Origin: Gorsachius magnificus
Taxonomy: Eukaryota; Chordata; Aves; Pelecaniformes; Ardeidae
Direction of reading: 5' to 3'
DNA length: 64,000 bases
Assembly: GCA_034008185.1 (NCBI GenBank)
Contig: CM067081.1
Location: 25,604,806-25,668,805 of the forward strand
The position numbers were made by a program, and so were the translations under genes. The notes under the pieces were generated by a model that searched no databases, had not been told where the DNA came from, and was given only the letters and a program-made list of their open reading frames with translations. This document shows positions 1-11,800 of this stretch, piece after piece. Positions within the stretch are counted from its first letter, which is position 1, and each line of letters begins with the position of its first letter.

Positions 1-1000
1 TTAGACTGTAGTCAAACTTCAGCAGCTTGTCAGACCATTTAGCAAACTCACTCCTGGCAGCTGGTGCTGGGCCTGCCCCCCCCCAGCTCCTGCCCCACAA
101 ACTTCCTCCCTTAGGGAAGGGGCATCAGTGGTCCCCGGGCTGTTCGGAGCTTCATCCCTCTAATATGGGAATAGATGACTAGTGGAAGACTAACTGCAAT
201 CCTGTACTCTAACTCTTTGGTCTTTTCTGTAAAAACACCACAAAACGATGCCTGAAACCGAACCTAATCAGTGCGGAAAAGTTGGAAGTTCTAGAAACAG
301 GCAAAGCAAATGCTGCAAGGTGTGAGAGCGCATCCTGCGTGCTAGAGGAAACCTTCAGCGGCTGGCACTTAAATCCATCAACTCATTATTAGCGATTACC
401 TGTAATTCTCCAGTGCGGGCGTTTATTTTCTAAAAATAAAATGAAATTATCTAAATGCCTTCATTCTGTAGTTAAACAACAACTTTTATCTCCTGAGAAC
501 ACCTCCCTGTCCTTAACAGCCTGTCTAGTAAGTTTGGTTTATTCTTTGCTGTCCCAACTCGTGTTAGAGTCCACACAACTGGATACCAGGTTTTCGCAAT
601 GTGTTGAGCCAGTTCTCACTTCGCAGCCCTGGCCGAACTGCTTCATCCAAAGGAGACGAGAACAGCAGCCTGACACCTGCCTTTAAAGAGCCGTCCATGC
701 ATCGCACCCACACGATCGCTTAAGAAGTGTAACTTCTTACACTAAGTAATCCAACTTATCTTGATTTTTTTCCTCCCTGTAAAGATCTGTGAGGCATTTC
801 TAATTGGAACTTGTTTTGCAGGCGGTAAACAACCAAATACACCAACCTCCTATTCCAGAAAAGTGTTATTACTGGGAGGTGACAGCCCATGAATTAGTGG
901 GGGGGTGAGGGGGGAAGCGTATGATGTCCTTGGGCAACGAGTTTCTCTTTCATTACTGTTACATGAGCGCTCGCAGCTGCGATGTCTCTTGCCGAGGTAC
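1..1000. other. Upstream flank of KL, no gene recognised
   Basis: This is unique-looking sequence of moderate base composition. The open frames are short, for example 441-686 on the + strand, and resemble no protein I know. C-runs and G-runs appear near 77 and 899-915 as the CpG island is approached. I see no exon of a neighbouring gene, no repeat family and no RNA gene. Confidence 0.5.
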
Positions 1001-1417
1001 CACGAAGGAAATACTGCGTGAAGGAAAAATCACCTCCATTTCCTTGCCTTCCCCCCTCCCCGCGGATCGCTGCCTCCCCCCGGCCGCCGCCCGCCGGCCC
1101 CCGGGCCCCCCCGCCGGCGGCACTGCGCGAAGGGGCTCCCCGCGGCTCCCCGGAGGGGATGGTCCGGCCGTCGAGCCTCTCCGTGGTTTCGGGGGGGCGG
1201 GGGGGACCGGGCGGGTGGGGTAGTGGTGACAGAGGCGCCCCCGGAGGGGAGACGGGGCCCACCTCTCCCCCGAGGAGCCCCCGCCCCGCTGCCGCCCTCC
1301 CCTCCCCGCCCGCCCCGTCTCACCCCCTGGATCCCGCCCCCGGAGGGCAGCGCTCCCCGACGGAGCGGGGCGGGAAGGATGCAGGCGGCGCTCCGGGATT
1401 TTAATAGCCGTGCCCCC

Positions 1418-1459
1418 GGGGCGGGGGTGGGGGGAAGGGGCGAGGTGAGATAAAAGGGG
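1418..1459 (+). promoter_or_regulatory. Putative KL core promoter: GC box and TATA-like element
   Basis: A GGGGCGGGG Sp1-type GC box lies at 1418-1426. The sequence GATAAAAGG at 1449-1457 resembles a TATA element and sits about 55 nt before the ATG at 1512. If it works as a TATA box, transcription would start near 1480-1490 and leave a 5' UTR of only some 20-30 nt. The mammalian KL promoter is generally described as TATA-less with Sp1 sites, so the TATA-like motif may be coincidental. The start site is inferred. Confidence 0.4.
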
Positions 1460-1511
1460 GCGGCGGGGGGCTGGGAGGAGGGAGCCGCCGTCGCGGAGCC
1501 CCGCCGGGAGC

Positions 1512-2162
1512 ATGGCCCCCGCCCCGCCGCCGCCGCCGCCGCCGCTGCTGCTGCTGCTGCTGCTGGGGCGGCCGCTGCTCGGGGCGCCGGGGCAGGGCGC
1601 GGGCACCTGGTCCCGCTTCGCCCGGCTGCCCTACCCGGAGGGCGGCTGGCGCCAGGGCGGCAAAGGGCCCTCCGTCTGGGACACCTTCGCCCACCGCCCG
1701 GCCACCCCGCCGGGGGCTGCCCCGCCGGGGCCGGCGGGCGGCGACGTGGCCAGCGACAGCTACAACAACCTCTTCCGCGACGCCGAGGGGCTGCGGCGCC
1801 TGGGGGTCTCCCACTACCGCTTCTCGCTGGCCTGGGCCCGGCTGCTGCCCAGGGGGCCCACACCACCGGCTGCTGGGCCGCCTGCGGGAGCTGGGCGTCG
1901 GCCCGTCGTCACCCTCTACCACTGGGACCTGCCGCAGGCCCTGCAGGACGCCTTCGGCGGCTGGGCCAGCCCCGTCCTGCCCCAGCTCTTCCGTGACTAC
2001 GCCGAGCTCTGCTTCCGGCATTTCGGCGGGCAGGTGCGCTTCTGGCTGACCATGGACAACCCCTACGTGGTGGCCTGGCACGGCTACGGCACGGGGCGGC
2101 TGCCACCCGGCGTGCAGGGCGGCCCACGCCTGGGCTACCGGGCGGCCCACCACCTGCTCCAG
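1512..2162 (+). CDS. KL: Alpha-Klotho, exon 1 (signal peptide and first half of KL1)
   Basis: This is the first coding exon of Klotho, the single-pass membrane co-receptor that lets FGF23 signal through FGFR1c and so controls phosphate and vitamin D metabolism. It encodes residues 1-217. The ATG at 1512 is followed by seven Pro and seven Leu codons, a plausible signal peptide, and is the first ATG downstream of the promoter elements. Recognisable KL1 segments are [54 protein letters not shown] and [14 protein letters not shown]. Asn183 stands where active GH1 enzymes have the acid/base Glu, as in other Klothos. The exon ends in phase 0 at CAG with donor GTAAAT at 2163. Two parts look damaged relative to the family. 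About 25 residues are missing at residue 43 (near 1638). A stretch at about 1860-1901 lacks roughly ten codons and is read out of frame. Both are described in the findings. Confidence 0.93.
1524..1565 (+). repeat. Adjacent (CCG)7 and (CTG)7 trinucleotide runs
   Basis: Seven CCG codons at 1524-1544 are followed directly by seven CTG codons at 1545-1565, all in frame in KL exon 1. They encode the Pro run and the hydrophobic Leu core of the signal peptide. Such runs are prone to length change, which here would alter signal peptide length without shifting the frame. Confidence 0.9.
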
Positions 2163-2310
2163 GTAAATGGCGGGTGGCGGGAAGGGGCCCCGGCGGCTCC
2201 TCAGCCCCCGGCTTGTGCCAAGGGGAAGGGTGCGGAGGCTGCCCTCAGCCCGCCCCGTTGGCGGACCTGTCGCCTGGTCGGCTGCCGGAGCGGAAACCGA
2301 ATCAACGTGC

Positions 2311-5300
2311 CCGACTGAGTGTGGGCTGCCGATTTACGGGTTTAAGCCGGCGAGGCGCATAGGTGGGCAGGAGGAACTTTGCGGCCGTTTTGACTTAAGG
2401 GAAACGCACCGGGTTAAAGTGTTTTGTGTTCTGCAGAAATGTTCAATCCTGCTGCCCGCGCTTGCAAATGCAGGTCTGGGGGGTGAGCAGATGCGTTCAG
2501 CTGCTTACTGAGGTTACTGTGGAAATGCTTAATACGGCTGTAAAGAGAGTTAATGCATTGGGGGGAAATGTCGACTGAGAGATTATCTTGACAGAGTATG
2601 GGGTTTTCTTTTGAGCATGAACACTTCTGGGGAAAAAACCCACCCTCTGTTCCCTAGCTAGTCCAGTAAGTGGCATAAGTACTTTGCTATATGTAATTTT
2701 TATGCAGTGTGTCTATATGTGTAATTTTAATGTTTGGTGGGAGCAAACGTTGTGGATTCGCGGGGAGAATTAAGCAAAACTGCGTACAAATCATTTCAGT
2801 GACAGGGGAAAGGATTCAGCCTGAGTGGAATGGTGTGGCCTTTAAGGCATGATCTATTGCACCTTTAATACATGCTCACACACTCTGCTCATGTCCATCT
2901 GCTCAGCATACACTTACCAGCAGGAGTTACAGCCTAATGAGTATCATATATAAGATGTGAACGCCAAGAAAACATACGATGCCTGCCTTATTCAACTTTT
3001 TGCCGCTTCCTTGCATCACTTACGCATTGTTTAGCGCTACAAATAAGTCAAGAGAAAATATAGGTGGGGAAAGTGTGGGTAAAATTTCAGATTAAAATCC
3101 TGGTCCTGAAACCTTTGAACATTTAGTTCCTTGGGGTGTACTTGACTGTGTTTCACTCTCTGATTGTACAATTCGCTGAACCAAGTCTGCTCGTGAGTAA
3201 AGTTACCCCTAAACTTCAGCACTTGCAGGATTAGCTCCAAATTTTGTGGTGAAGCTCCATCACCCATCAGTGACCATTAGGCTATTCCATACAGTCACTG
3301 AAGAGTTGGCGGCGAGTTGCTTGCTGTGCTTTGCATAGTTATTCTGAAGGCAGTGGGGCTGTGCACAAGGGGACGGGCTGCCGGCTGCGTGCCTGGGGTG
3401 CAGAGCGTGGGGAGCAGAAGCTCCATTTCTGTGTCTACCTACAGATACCATGCAAAAGAAATCATTAGAGCTGCAAATTTGAGCACTCAGGTTGTCAGAC
3501 CTTGGAATCCTTCAACTCCAAGGGTCGTAGGCTCACTGAGGTGGAGTTTTAATGTTCTCTGTCACTTTATTTTTTTTTTCTAAAGCCCCTCTTTTGCTGT
3601 GCAAAATGGGCAGTTAAGGAGTCAGTTCATGTTCTGTGTGGTTCTCCCTTGGTTGAATTTGTCGCTTCAGACCTGAATTAATACAGGGGTCTGATAACAG
3701 AGAAATAAAGATGAACACCTCTTTTTCCCTGGTTTTTACATAGTCTGTCCTGAGTATTTATATCCCACATCACTGTGGTATCTGAGTCCCTCATAATTTC
3801 AAGCATATACTTGTTCTCAAAAAAGCCTTATGGTGAAAGAAGGTGCTTTTCTATTTAACAAATGAGAAATTGAGGTACAGACTTGCCTGTGCTGTGTAAA
3901 AAAGTATGATCAAACCAGGAAGGTCTACCAATACTTGATTTAGTGACAGAACCTTGGGATTCATTTTGTCCTAGTGACTGTCATTCGGGGTTTAGTGGAC
4001 ATTCCTTTTTACACAACAGTGTAAGGCAGCAAGGTATCATTTTTTTCCACATTCCACAAATGAAGAACTGAAACACAGGTGCAGTTAAGACCCAAATTGT
4101 CCACTGATTGTTAGTACCCTTTTCCTGGCACGTGATCTTTTTAGAATATTGGTCAGTTATATTATGCTTTCAGCTGTTCCGCTAGTCAGATCCCCAAATG
4201 TCAAATTGCCTACAGACAAAATAGGGGATGTGCAGCTTGTGCAAAAGAGCTCCCATCCCTGACTCCTCCAGGTAGGAGTCTTTAGTAGAGGCGGAGATAG
4301 AGCCTGACTCTTCAGGACAGAGAAGTGAACAGCTTTAACACGGAGATTCTCGTTTTCCTTCTTACATCTCTGTAGTTTATTGATATTAGACCTTTCAACT
4401 TGTGCAAGCGATGAAGTAGGCAGCTACAGAGTGCGGCTTCTTTGACTACACAACCTGATACCCCTAGAGAAAGCGTATGTAACCGTGTAATGAAGGATGA
4501 AGTGATACCACATATGGTAAGCAATGAATTACATTTCCACTTGCAAATTAAATTCTTCTCTTACATAATTCTTCCGGGATTGACTTTGCAACTTGAATAA
4601 TGTTTTCGAATGTGTGTCTGTGGGTTGCATATAATTTTGCAGGTGAGTTTGGTCAGTTGCTCTCAGGAGCGGCCGCAGCCTTGTTTCGGGTCAGAAGGCT
4701 GTACAGCCGTACCGCTTCATCCCGGAACCTGCAGGGTGTGTGCAGCACCAGGCAGCGCTGCCGGGAGGTAACAGTCCTCACAGCCCCACCAGAAAAGATG
4801 TGGTTGTATCATCCCCCCCCAAAACAAAACCCCTTTCAGCTGCCAAACTTGCTGTTTATGTCTTAAATCATTACCGAAAAGGTCTGGTCCCAGGTTTCTT
4901 GCTAATCCTTTTTCCTTCTCTCTGGCATTCTTGTAACTTTTTTCCTCCCAGGGAAATTGAGCTTGCAGAACATGTTTGTCTTTTAAAAGATAAAACGTGT
5001 TGTCATAAATGTTCGGTTCTTAGCAAATGAGCAGACTGACTCTTAATATGAATGTTGTCTGACTTTTTTTTCCTTATTTACAACATGCAGTTTTAACCAT
5101 CTTCTTTCTGCATTTATTCAAACCAAAGAAAGACCCTCATAAGTGGAGACCTTAATAGCTAGTGAAAGCTGATGTCTACTAATTTATTTTACTGGATGCT
5201 GATTACATTAAAAGATGAAATAATTTCCTCTTCTAAAAACAGATGTGAATGTGGATTTCTGAGTGAGTTATATATTATCTGAATAAATGATCAAATAAGG

Positions 5301-8300
5301 GTTTGATTCAGTTCTTGTTGTTCAATTCAGGGCTGGTGAAAACAGGGCAATGAAGTTTGATGTGAATAATGATGTTTAATTTTAACTTGAATGGATTTCA
5401 TCCTATTGTACTGAATTTTTCTGAACTTCCACAACTGACTCATAACAGATGCTAAATAAGAGACACTTTTTATGAAGAGCAAAGAAAAATAATTTAAAAA
5501 AATTTAGGGATGATCAGTATTTGGTGAAAACTTCACCCTTTTATAGTATTTCCACTGACATTTGTCGCTTTTGACATGCCCGAGCCCTCCAAACCTGGTA
5601 AGAAATGGAGGAAGCTGTACATGTTTATTCACAAAATAAATTGAATGGATCAAGTGCAGCACATGAAAGTTGTCATTCTCTCGAGTCAACAGCCGGAATA
5701 TGTAATGCCAGGGATCTGGCGTGTATATGATGCACTTCTTTCTCCAGATAGGATTTAAGAGGGGTCATGTATTAGGTTCCGGTTTTTGCAAATGCATTTT
5801 TTCATTGCTGGTTCACAGTATAGTGTCTTGAGTTGAACATACTTGGATTTACTCAATATAAATGGCCTTTGCAGAAACAGAACATGTTGTTTCCCTGAAG
5901 AAGTGAGTGGAATTGCTGCCTGGAAACCAGTCACATAGCAACAGACTGATTTCTATTCCAAAACTCTTTCCAAAACAAAAGGTAAATTGACCTTTTGTTG
6001 ACCTTCAGTGCTAAACATAATAAAGTATCAGTAATTGCAGCATAGGAGAATGGTCTTTACTGAGTGCGTATTGTTTCTTTCAAAATGCAGACAGCCTTCA
6101 AACTTTCACTTAGGGCAAATGGAGTGTTTTGGGATTTTCCTGAAAGAAAGACGGCTCACTATAGTTGTGAAGACATACAGAATTTTTAGGAAAAAAAAGA
6201 AGGAATAAATCTAAGTAATAGTATTTTAATTCTTTTTTCCTTATTCTTGCTTTCTTAAGACTTAATTCAAAGAAGAACGAAGAAGAAATTGGTTCTGTTT
6301 CTGGTTTCGAGTATCAGTTGGGTAGTGTATATTTGCAAAGAATTTATTGCAGTAGTGATTATTCTAATCACTAATAATTTTAATCAGGTTATCTTTCAAG
6401 TCTCAGAGATGACAAACAAGTGCAGTCAAACCACAGAGCAAATTCAGATCTGATGCTGCAGTTTTCCGTGCCAGTAGCTACCCATGGTTACACTATGTTC
6501 ACAAATTGTATTAAAAGCTATAGCATACCTTTCTCAAGCTTTAATCATCAAAAGAAAAAAAAATAAATTGAGTTTCATTTTAAAAGGTGATAAACAGAGG
6601 AGTCTGGGTTTCAAGGATGCTCATTTTATTAAAATGAGCTTCAGAGATAAAATACGTAACTTTCCCCTTGCCATTTCTACCTGATCGCATACACATTTGC
6701 AAAAGGAATGTTGTTTTCAAACTTTCTGCTGTAAACAAAAAAGCAGTGTGTTATCTTTAGAGAGTACTTTGTTGCTTAATTACAGAAATATCTGGACTAT
6801 GTGGAGAATAGAGTGTTACAGAAAAGTTAAGAGTGGACCTCCCTCAAGTGTAGGGGTTCTATAACTTTAAAAGCTTTTCAGAGATTAAAACTCAACAGGC
6901 AGGACCTGCAAAGCCTACACCAGTGACTGAAGTGGGATGGAAGCAGAATTTGTGTTCTCTGTGTGGCCCATAGGTATGTTAAGTCAATTCTTTTGCTGTT
7001 CATCGTGAGGATGAGGATTTGTTGAGGGTCCCTGTTCATTATGAGAATTTTCATGCTTAGTAGTTGTAGTTTTTATAGCTGTGAATCTCTGCAAATCATC
7101 TATAGACAGCCCCAAATCTGTGTTTTCGTATCTCATTTTAAGTGCCACGTGCCTGATTTTTAATTGTTGCAGTAGCTGTTGCTGGAGGTGCCTGGATGAT
7201 AGTTCTGGTTCCTATCCAAGGTAATCTAGTAGGCTTCCTTTTTAAATCACATGCATTTAAGATCAAAGTTTTTGTTTAATGTGTTGGGCAGGGCTCTGCT
7301 CGGTGCCAGAAAGATAACGACTACTGATTAACAGCAGTTTGATAGAGATAAGGGCATTTAGATAGGCAACGTAAAATTCACATCTCATAAAGTCTCACTG
7401 GGTACATGAGTGTAAAACTGTCTTCTCCTTGATACTCTTTCATTTTGCGTTAATAAAACCTCATAAAGTATGAGGTGTTCTCGATTCTTCTTCTTCAACC
7501 TCTTTCCTCAAGCAGAAGAGAGCCTTGTTATCGTTTCGGATGATCTGATGTGAAGTGTGTGGAAGGACTCCTGTTACCGTGCATTCCTTCGTATGACGAA
7601 CTTTTCCAGTTCCATGTCATCTTGCTTCTATGGAAGGTTTCCAGTACTTAAGGTAGTTGATGGGCCTACCCGTACTTAAGGATATTGTTGGGACCTGGAA
7701 AATAAAGCCTTTCCCTAATTTTTGCAGATTAAAGCATATATTTTAGTTTGAGATAGTTCACCATTTTTTAGTCCCTACCTTTCCCTTTTGAAGAAAGGCA
7801 AGAAGCTCTTAAGAGCCTTTCCCATGATAGGTCAAGTAGAAGCCTCTATTTAGCAACTGTCAGCAGGCAGAAGTGCAGAGACAGTCTTTTCTGTTGAAAG
7901 TGTCGTCTTCTGTGAGGAAGAAGTGCTCTGTGACATAAGAGAAAGCTGCTTCACTCGTCACATGCCCACCTTCTAGAAGGTCGAATTCCCATCTCTCTCA
8001 CTTTGGTAGAAATGAAATCAGAATGGGACTCCAACAGCTTCTTGGGCAATTACCTTGGGCTTCATTCCTCACATTTATTAACTCTTTCTTTGGGTAACAG
8101 GATCTCCTTCCCAGTCTGCTCCGTGGAACAAAACATTTTTTTCCATGTCTTTCAGTATTTCTTTAACTAGACAGAAGCAGTGAATAAGTCTATGTAGCTG
8201 GTAGTACCGTTGGCAAGCAGCAACCATTATGACAGTGAACAGAGAGCAGTGCAGGCTGTGGGCATTTGGAGACGTTGCTTTTAACTAATTTTGGTGACTA

Positions 8301-8650
8301 TGGTACATATCCTTCTTAAACTGGGAGAAGTTGGAAAGTGCAAACAGCCACATGCGTGTAGATGCTCCGTAGTTTGCTTAGCTCCAGTTTGTGGTGTCTT
8401 GTGGTTTACAGTTTGTAGTTGGCAGAGTTTGAGGGCTGTTTGCTAATCCTTGCACCTGAGTGTGTGATTTGCGTGTTTGGTTATTGCTGATGAATAGTTA
8501 AACTGCTGAACTTAATCTGAAGGTGCAAGGCTGATCTTGGCAAAGTTTTAAAGAAGCCAAGCAATCAAAGGAGCCTGCTTGTGGAGACTTGTAAGTAAAG
8601 AAATGTACACAAGGAGATTTTCTGAAGCATAAGAGGTTTCAGTTGAGGTT
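2311..8650. other. Intron 1 segment, nothing recognised
   Basis: This is AT-rich single-copy-looking intron sequence. I found no exon-like open frame with splice sites, no RNA gene and no repeat family I can name. Short homopolymer runs occur, for example T-runs near 3572 and 5065 and an A-run near 6190. First introns often hold enhancers, but no specific element can be supported by eye. Confidence 0.5.
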
Positions 8651-8654
8651 TCAG

Positions 8655-8871
8655 TTGAATATGCAGAAGAAATTCTTTACTTTGAGGGTGACAGAGCACT
8701 GGAACAGGCTGCCCAGGGGTGGTTGTGGAGTCTCCTCTGGAGATATTCAAAGCCCGCCTGGATGATGTCCTGTGCAGCCTGCTCTGGGTGACGCTGCTTT
8801 ACTAGGAGGGTTGGACTGATGATCTCTGGAGGTCCCTTCCAACCCTTGCCACTCTGTGATTCTGTGATTCT
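8655..8871 (+). mobile_element. CR1 LINE 3' fragment
   Basis: The segment contains the conserved CR1 3' region: a GGAACAGGCTGCCCAGGG motif, then the CCCTTCCAACCC motif. It ends in the tandem GATTCTGTGATTCTT terminus that marks CR1 3' ends. It is 5'-truncated, as most CR1 copies are, and lies in sense orientation in KL intron 1. Confidence 0.88.
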
Positions 8872-11800
8872 TCTTCCTTTCCATATGGTAAAAATAAAGA
8901 AGAAAGAGTGGTGAAGAAGTGCTTCTGAAGAAGTAGGGGAGATGGCCTCCCTATACAATGGTGATAGGTTGTAGAAATTATAGGATGTGTGTTATTTAAG
9001 TACTGAATAAAAACTACTCATGCTTGAATATTTGCCTGCCAAAGCTTATCTAGAAGAGCATCTCAGGTAAAACTGTGAATGTTGATTTTAGATTAAACCT
9101 GAGAATATGATGGAACAGAAAAATAAGGTTGTAGAAAGCATCTCAGGGTGTTTAGGAAATTACTGAAATGAAGACTGGACAGATTTCCGAGGGAGAAGGT
9201 GACCCATGGAACATGACCTGAATAAAACATGAAAGAAGAGGCTGGCTTCTGGAAGAAGAACTGAATTACAGCACTTGAGAGAAAATGTGCTGGCAGAAGG
9301 AGAAGGTGGGTTGTCAAGAAGGAAGGGTAACTAAGCACAAGAGGAGAAAGATACTGGCCGTAGCAAGGGATTGGAGCCTTTGGTAAAATGGGATGAGTAG
9401 GAGATGAATGATACCAAGGAAGGCGAAGAATTAGATTCATACCAGTGCTCTCTGTAAATGCTCCTGGGTGTAAATATCAATTACAGGAAGAAAATTTAGA
9501 GTTAAAGGACAATATGCACGCACACACAAAAGGATAAAAGTTCAATATCAATAAAATTAGATTGGCTACTAACAGTCATTGCTAGCCCTTGGAGGAATGA
9601 GTTTCTGTTGTGGCCTTTCAGTGTTAATGGCAGGAACAAAAATCTTACTTTAAGACAGCTAGAGCAGCTTGAGAAAAGAGACTTGATGTGTTTGGTGGCA
9701 GTGGAGGTGACAGGACTTGTAAAGCTGTATTGTTCCTCTTTGCTTGCAAATTCACAGCAGAATGATGCATAGTATAATTTGAACTCTGAAAAGGTAGTTA
9801 AGTGGAAAAAAAAAATGGAATGCAATCTATATTAACAGTAAACAGTTTGTTTAGGATATTACCGATAGCAACTTCTGGCTTGTTGTGACAGCTTCTACCC
9901 TACTCTGAGAGCACAAACCACTGGCCTATGAAGTTTGTAGCGTATGTTCCTGGAAATTTGGCAGGAAGGGTCCTTCTAGATGCACACTGGAGTAAGACAA
10001 AGCAATTTAAGAATCTCTGGATCTGGCCACATTGAAGCACATTTGTATTGCTTCATTTTTATGTATGTTTAGTCTGGGAAGAAAGTAGCATTCTGTGTTA
10101 TGGAGAACTGCAACATTTTGAAGTTTAGCTTTGTTTTGATTCTGAAAAAAAACCCCCACATATTCTAAATTCTTCCGGTTACCGAAATCTTTACAGATGC
10201 TGTTTCCAACAGGCACTGTAGGAGCCAACGGGTGATCCCAGTGCTACCCTGCAGCTGGGGCTCTGCGACTTGTGCGTGACGGGAAGCACAGGGGCTTTTG
10301 GACGTCTCGGGATCCAGCCAGGCTGGGAGGCTGAAAGGCCAGGGAGTGCTGTGGGACACCCTGCGATGTGCTGCTCAGCGCGAGGGTGGGCTGACAGGGA
10401 GCCACACGCATTCCCAGTGGGCTGTCGCTTCTGTCCGCACATGCTAATTTTGATACTTGCACTTTGGGTCTCATGATAGTGGTTGAGCTTTGACTTCTGT
10501 TTTGGCCAGCTTAGCACATCTCTAAAGACAGCTGAATGGTTTAAAATTGGCCAGGAGAGATTATACTATGGAAATGCCTTGTTATTTTGTGAGTCCAAAA
10601 GTCAACCCAGGAATCCTTTTGTAAGTTAATCAGTTTAATGTCCTTACTAAAGGCTAGAAAATGTTGGCACCACTGGGATTATATTTTACAAGCTATTTGC
10701 TTTACAGTTGGGAAGATAGCAGCATCTGTTTTGATCCTGCTTCTAGAAAAGACATCAAATGGTCAGGTGGGGAGGGGAGATGGGCTTGTAGCTGTTGGTC
10801 AAACTTTCTGGTAAGAGTTCACTGATTCCCCGATGCCTTTTCTCAGTCAGCTTTTTTCTTGTTCTTTTGAATACGTAGTAGCTCCACTGGATCAGTTGTT
10901 TTTCAAAGCTCAGGGCAAAGTTTACTCTATTTAACTTTCAGCATTTTAAGGAATAATCTCATTTTTGCTGCAGGCATGGAACTGTTGAACATAGTTATTG
11001 ATTATGTATTCTAATTACAGTTCCTTAACTCAAATATATATGGAAATGATAGAATTATGCAGCATTTATTTTCATTTGAGAAAGTTAGGTTGGGAATATT
11101 TTGCATTGTCAGGCTGAATAATTATTTTTTTCGTTTGTATTGTGTAAGTAATAACATTTTGCTTCAAAATCAATTCAATAATTCTGCCCCTCGGGTTTGA
11201 AATGAAAGTTCAACTGGCTCCTGACTGTGCAGCGATGACATGTTTTTTGTAATACACTTATTTTGTTCTTCATTTCTTTTCCTGTTGTAGTACAATGCTA
11301 ACTTGGGTACAAGTGGTGTTTGGAGAGGGAAGGGCCCTTACAACAGCGTGGCCATCACCAGTTATGTATTTCATCAGGAGGCAAAATCCAGGCCGGAAAG
11401 AGTCATGACAAGACATAAGGTGGTAGGAAAGAGGAGTATCAGAAAAACAGACAACGCACAAGGAAAATGGTGAAATGTGGGGATGACTGGCGGTGAGTGG
11501 GAATGCAGGAGCTGGGTTTATAAGACAATACTGCATTTTTGTGTGCATATTTAGCATTGAAAATTAAACGACATTAAATGAGATGTCCTGGAGCCCACCA
11601 AAGGTGAGTCATTCTCTGGTACATTTTTATTTGCAAATGTCATATGCTTTTTTTTTTTTAGGAAGCTGACTGATGGTTTAAGGAAACCATAAACCATGCT
11701 TCTCAGTGATGGAACCTAATTCCAAGAGTCTGGCTTGGCTTATGGTGTCCACTTGCTGTCCCCACATTGCCACCAGCACTGGGAACAGGGGACACAGTGA

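Larger units (their letters stand above)
1030..2310. promoter_or_regulatory. CpG island covering KL promoter and exon 1
   Basis: Base composition changes sharply here to very high G+C with abundant CG dinucleotides. It falls back to AT-rich intron sequence after about 2310. The island covers the upstream region, all of exon 1 and the start of intron 1. CpG-island promoters are the usual arrangement for KL in other vertebrates, and methylation of the human KL promoter is a known silencing route. The many open frames on both strands here are by-products of GC-rich sequence lacking stop codons, not genes. Confidence 0.85.

Noticed and set aside
441..686. Small + strand open frame (81 codons) upstream of KL
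   Set aside because: There is no similarity I recognise, no promoter context and no splice structure; the length is expected by chance.
894..2153. Long open frames on the minus strand and in other + frames across the CpG island (up to 278 codons)
   Set aside because: They are Pro/Arg/Gly/Ala-rich translations of GC-rich DNA with few stops, overlap KL exon 1 and its promoter, and show no domain.
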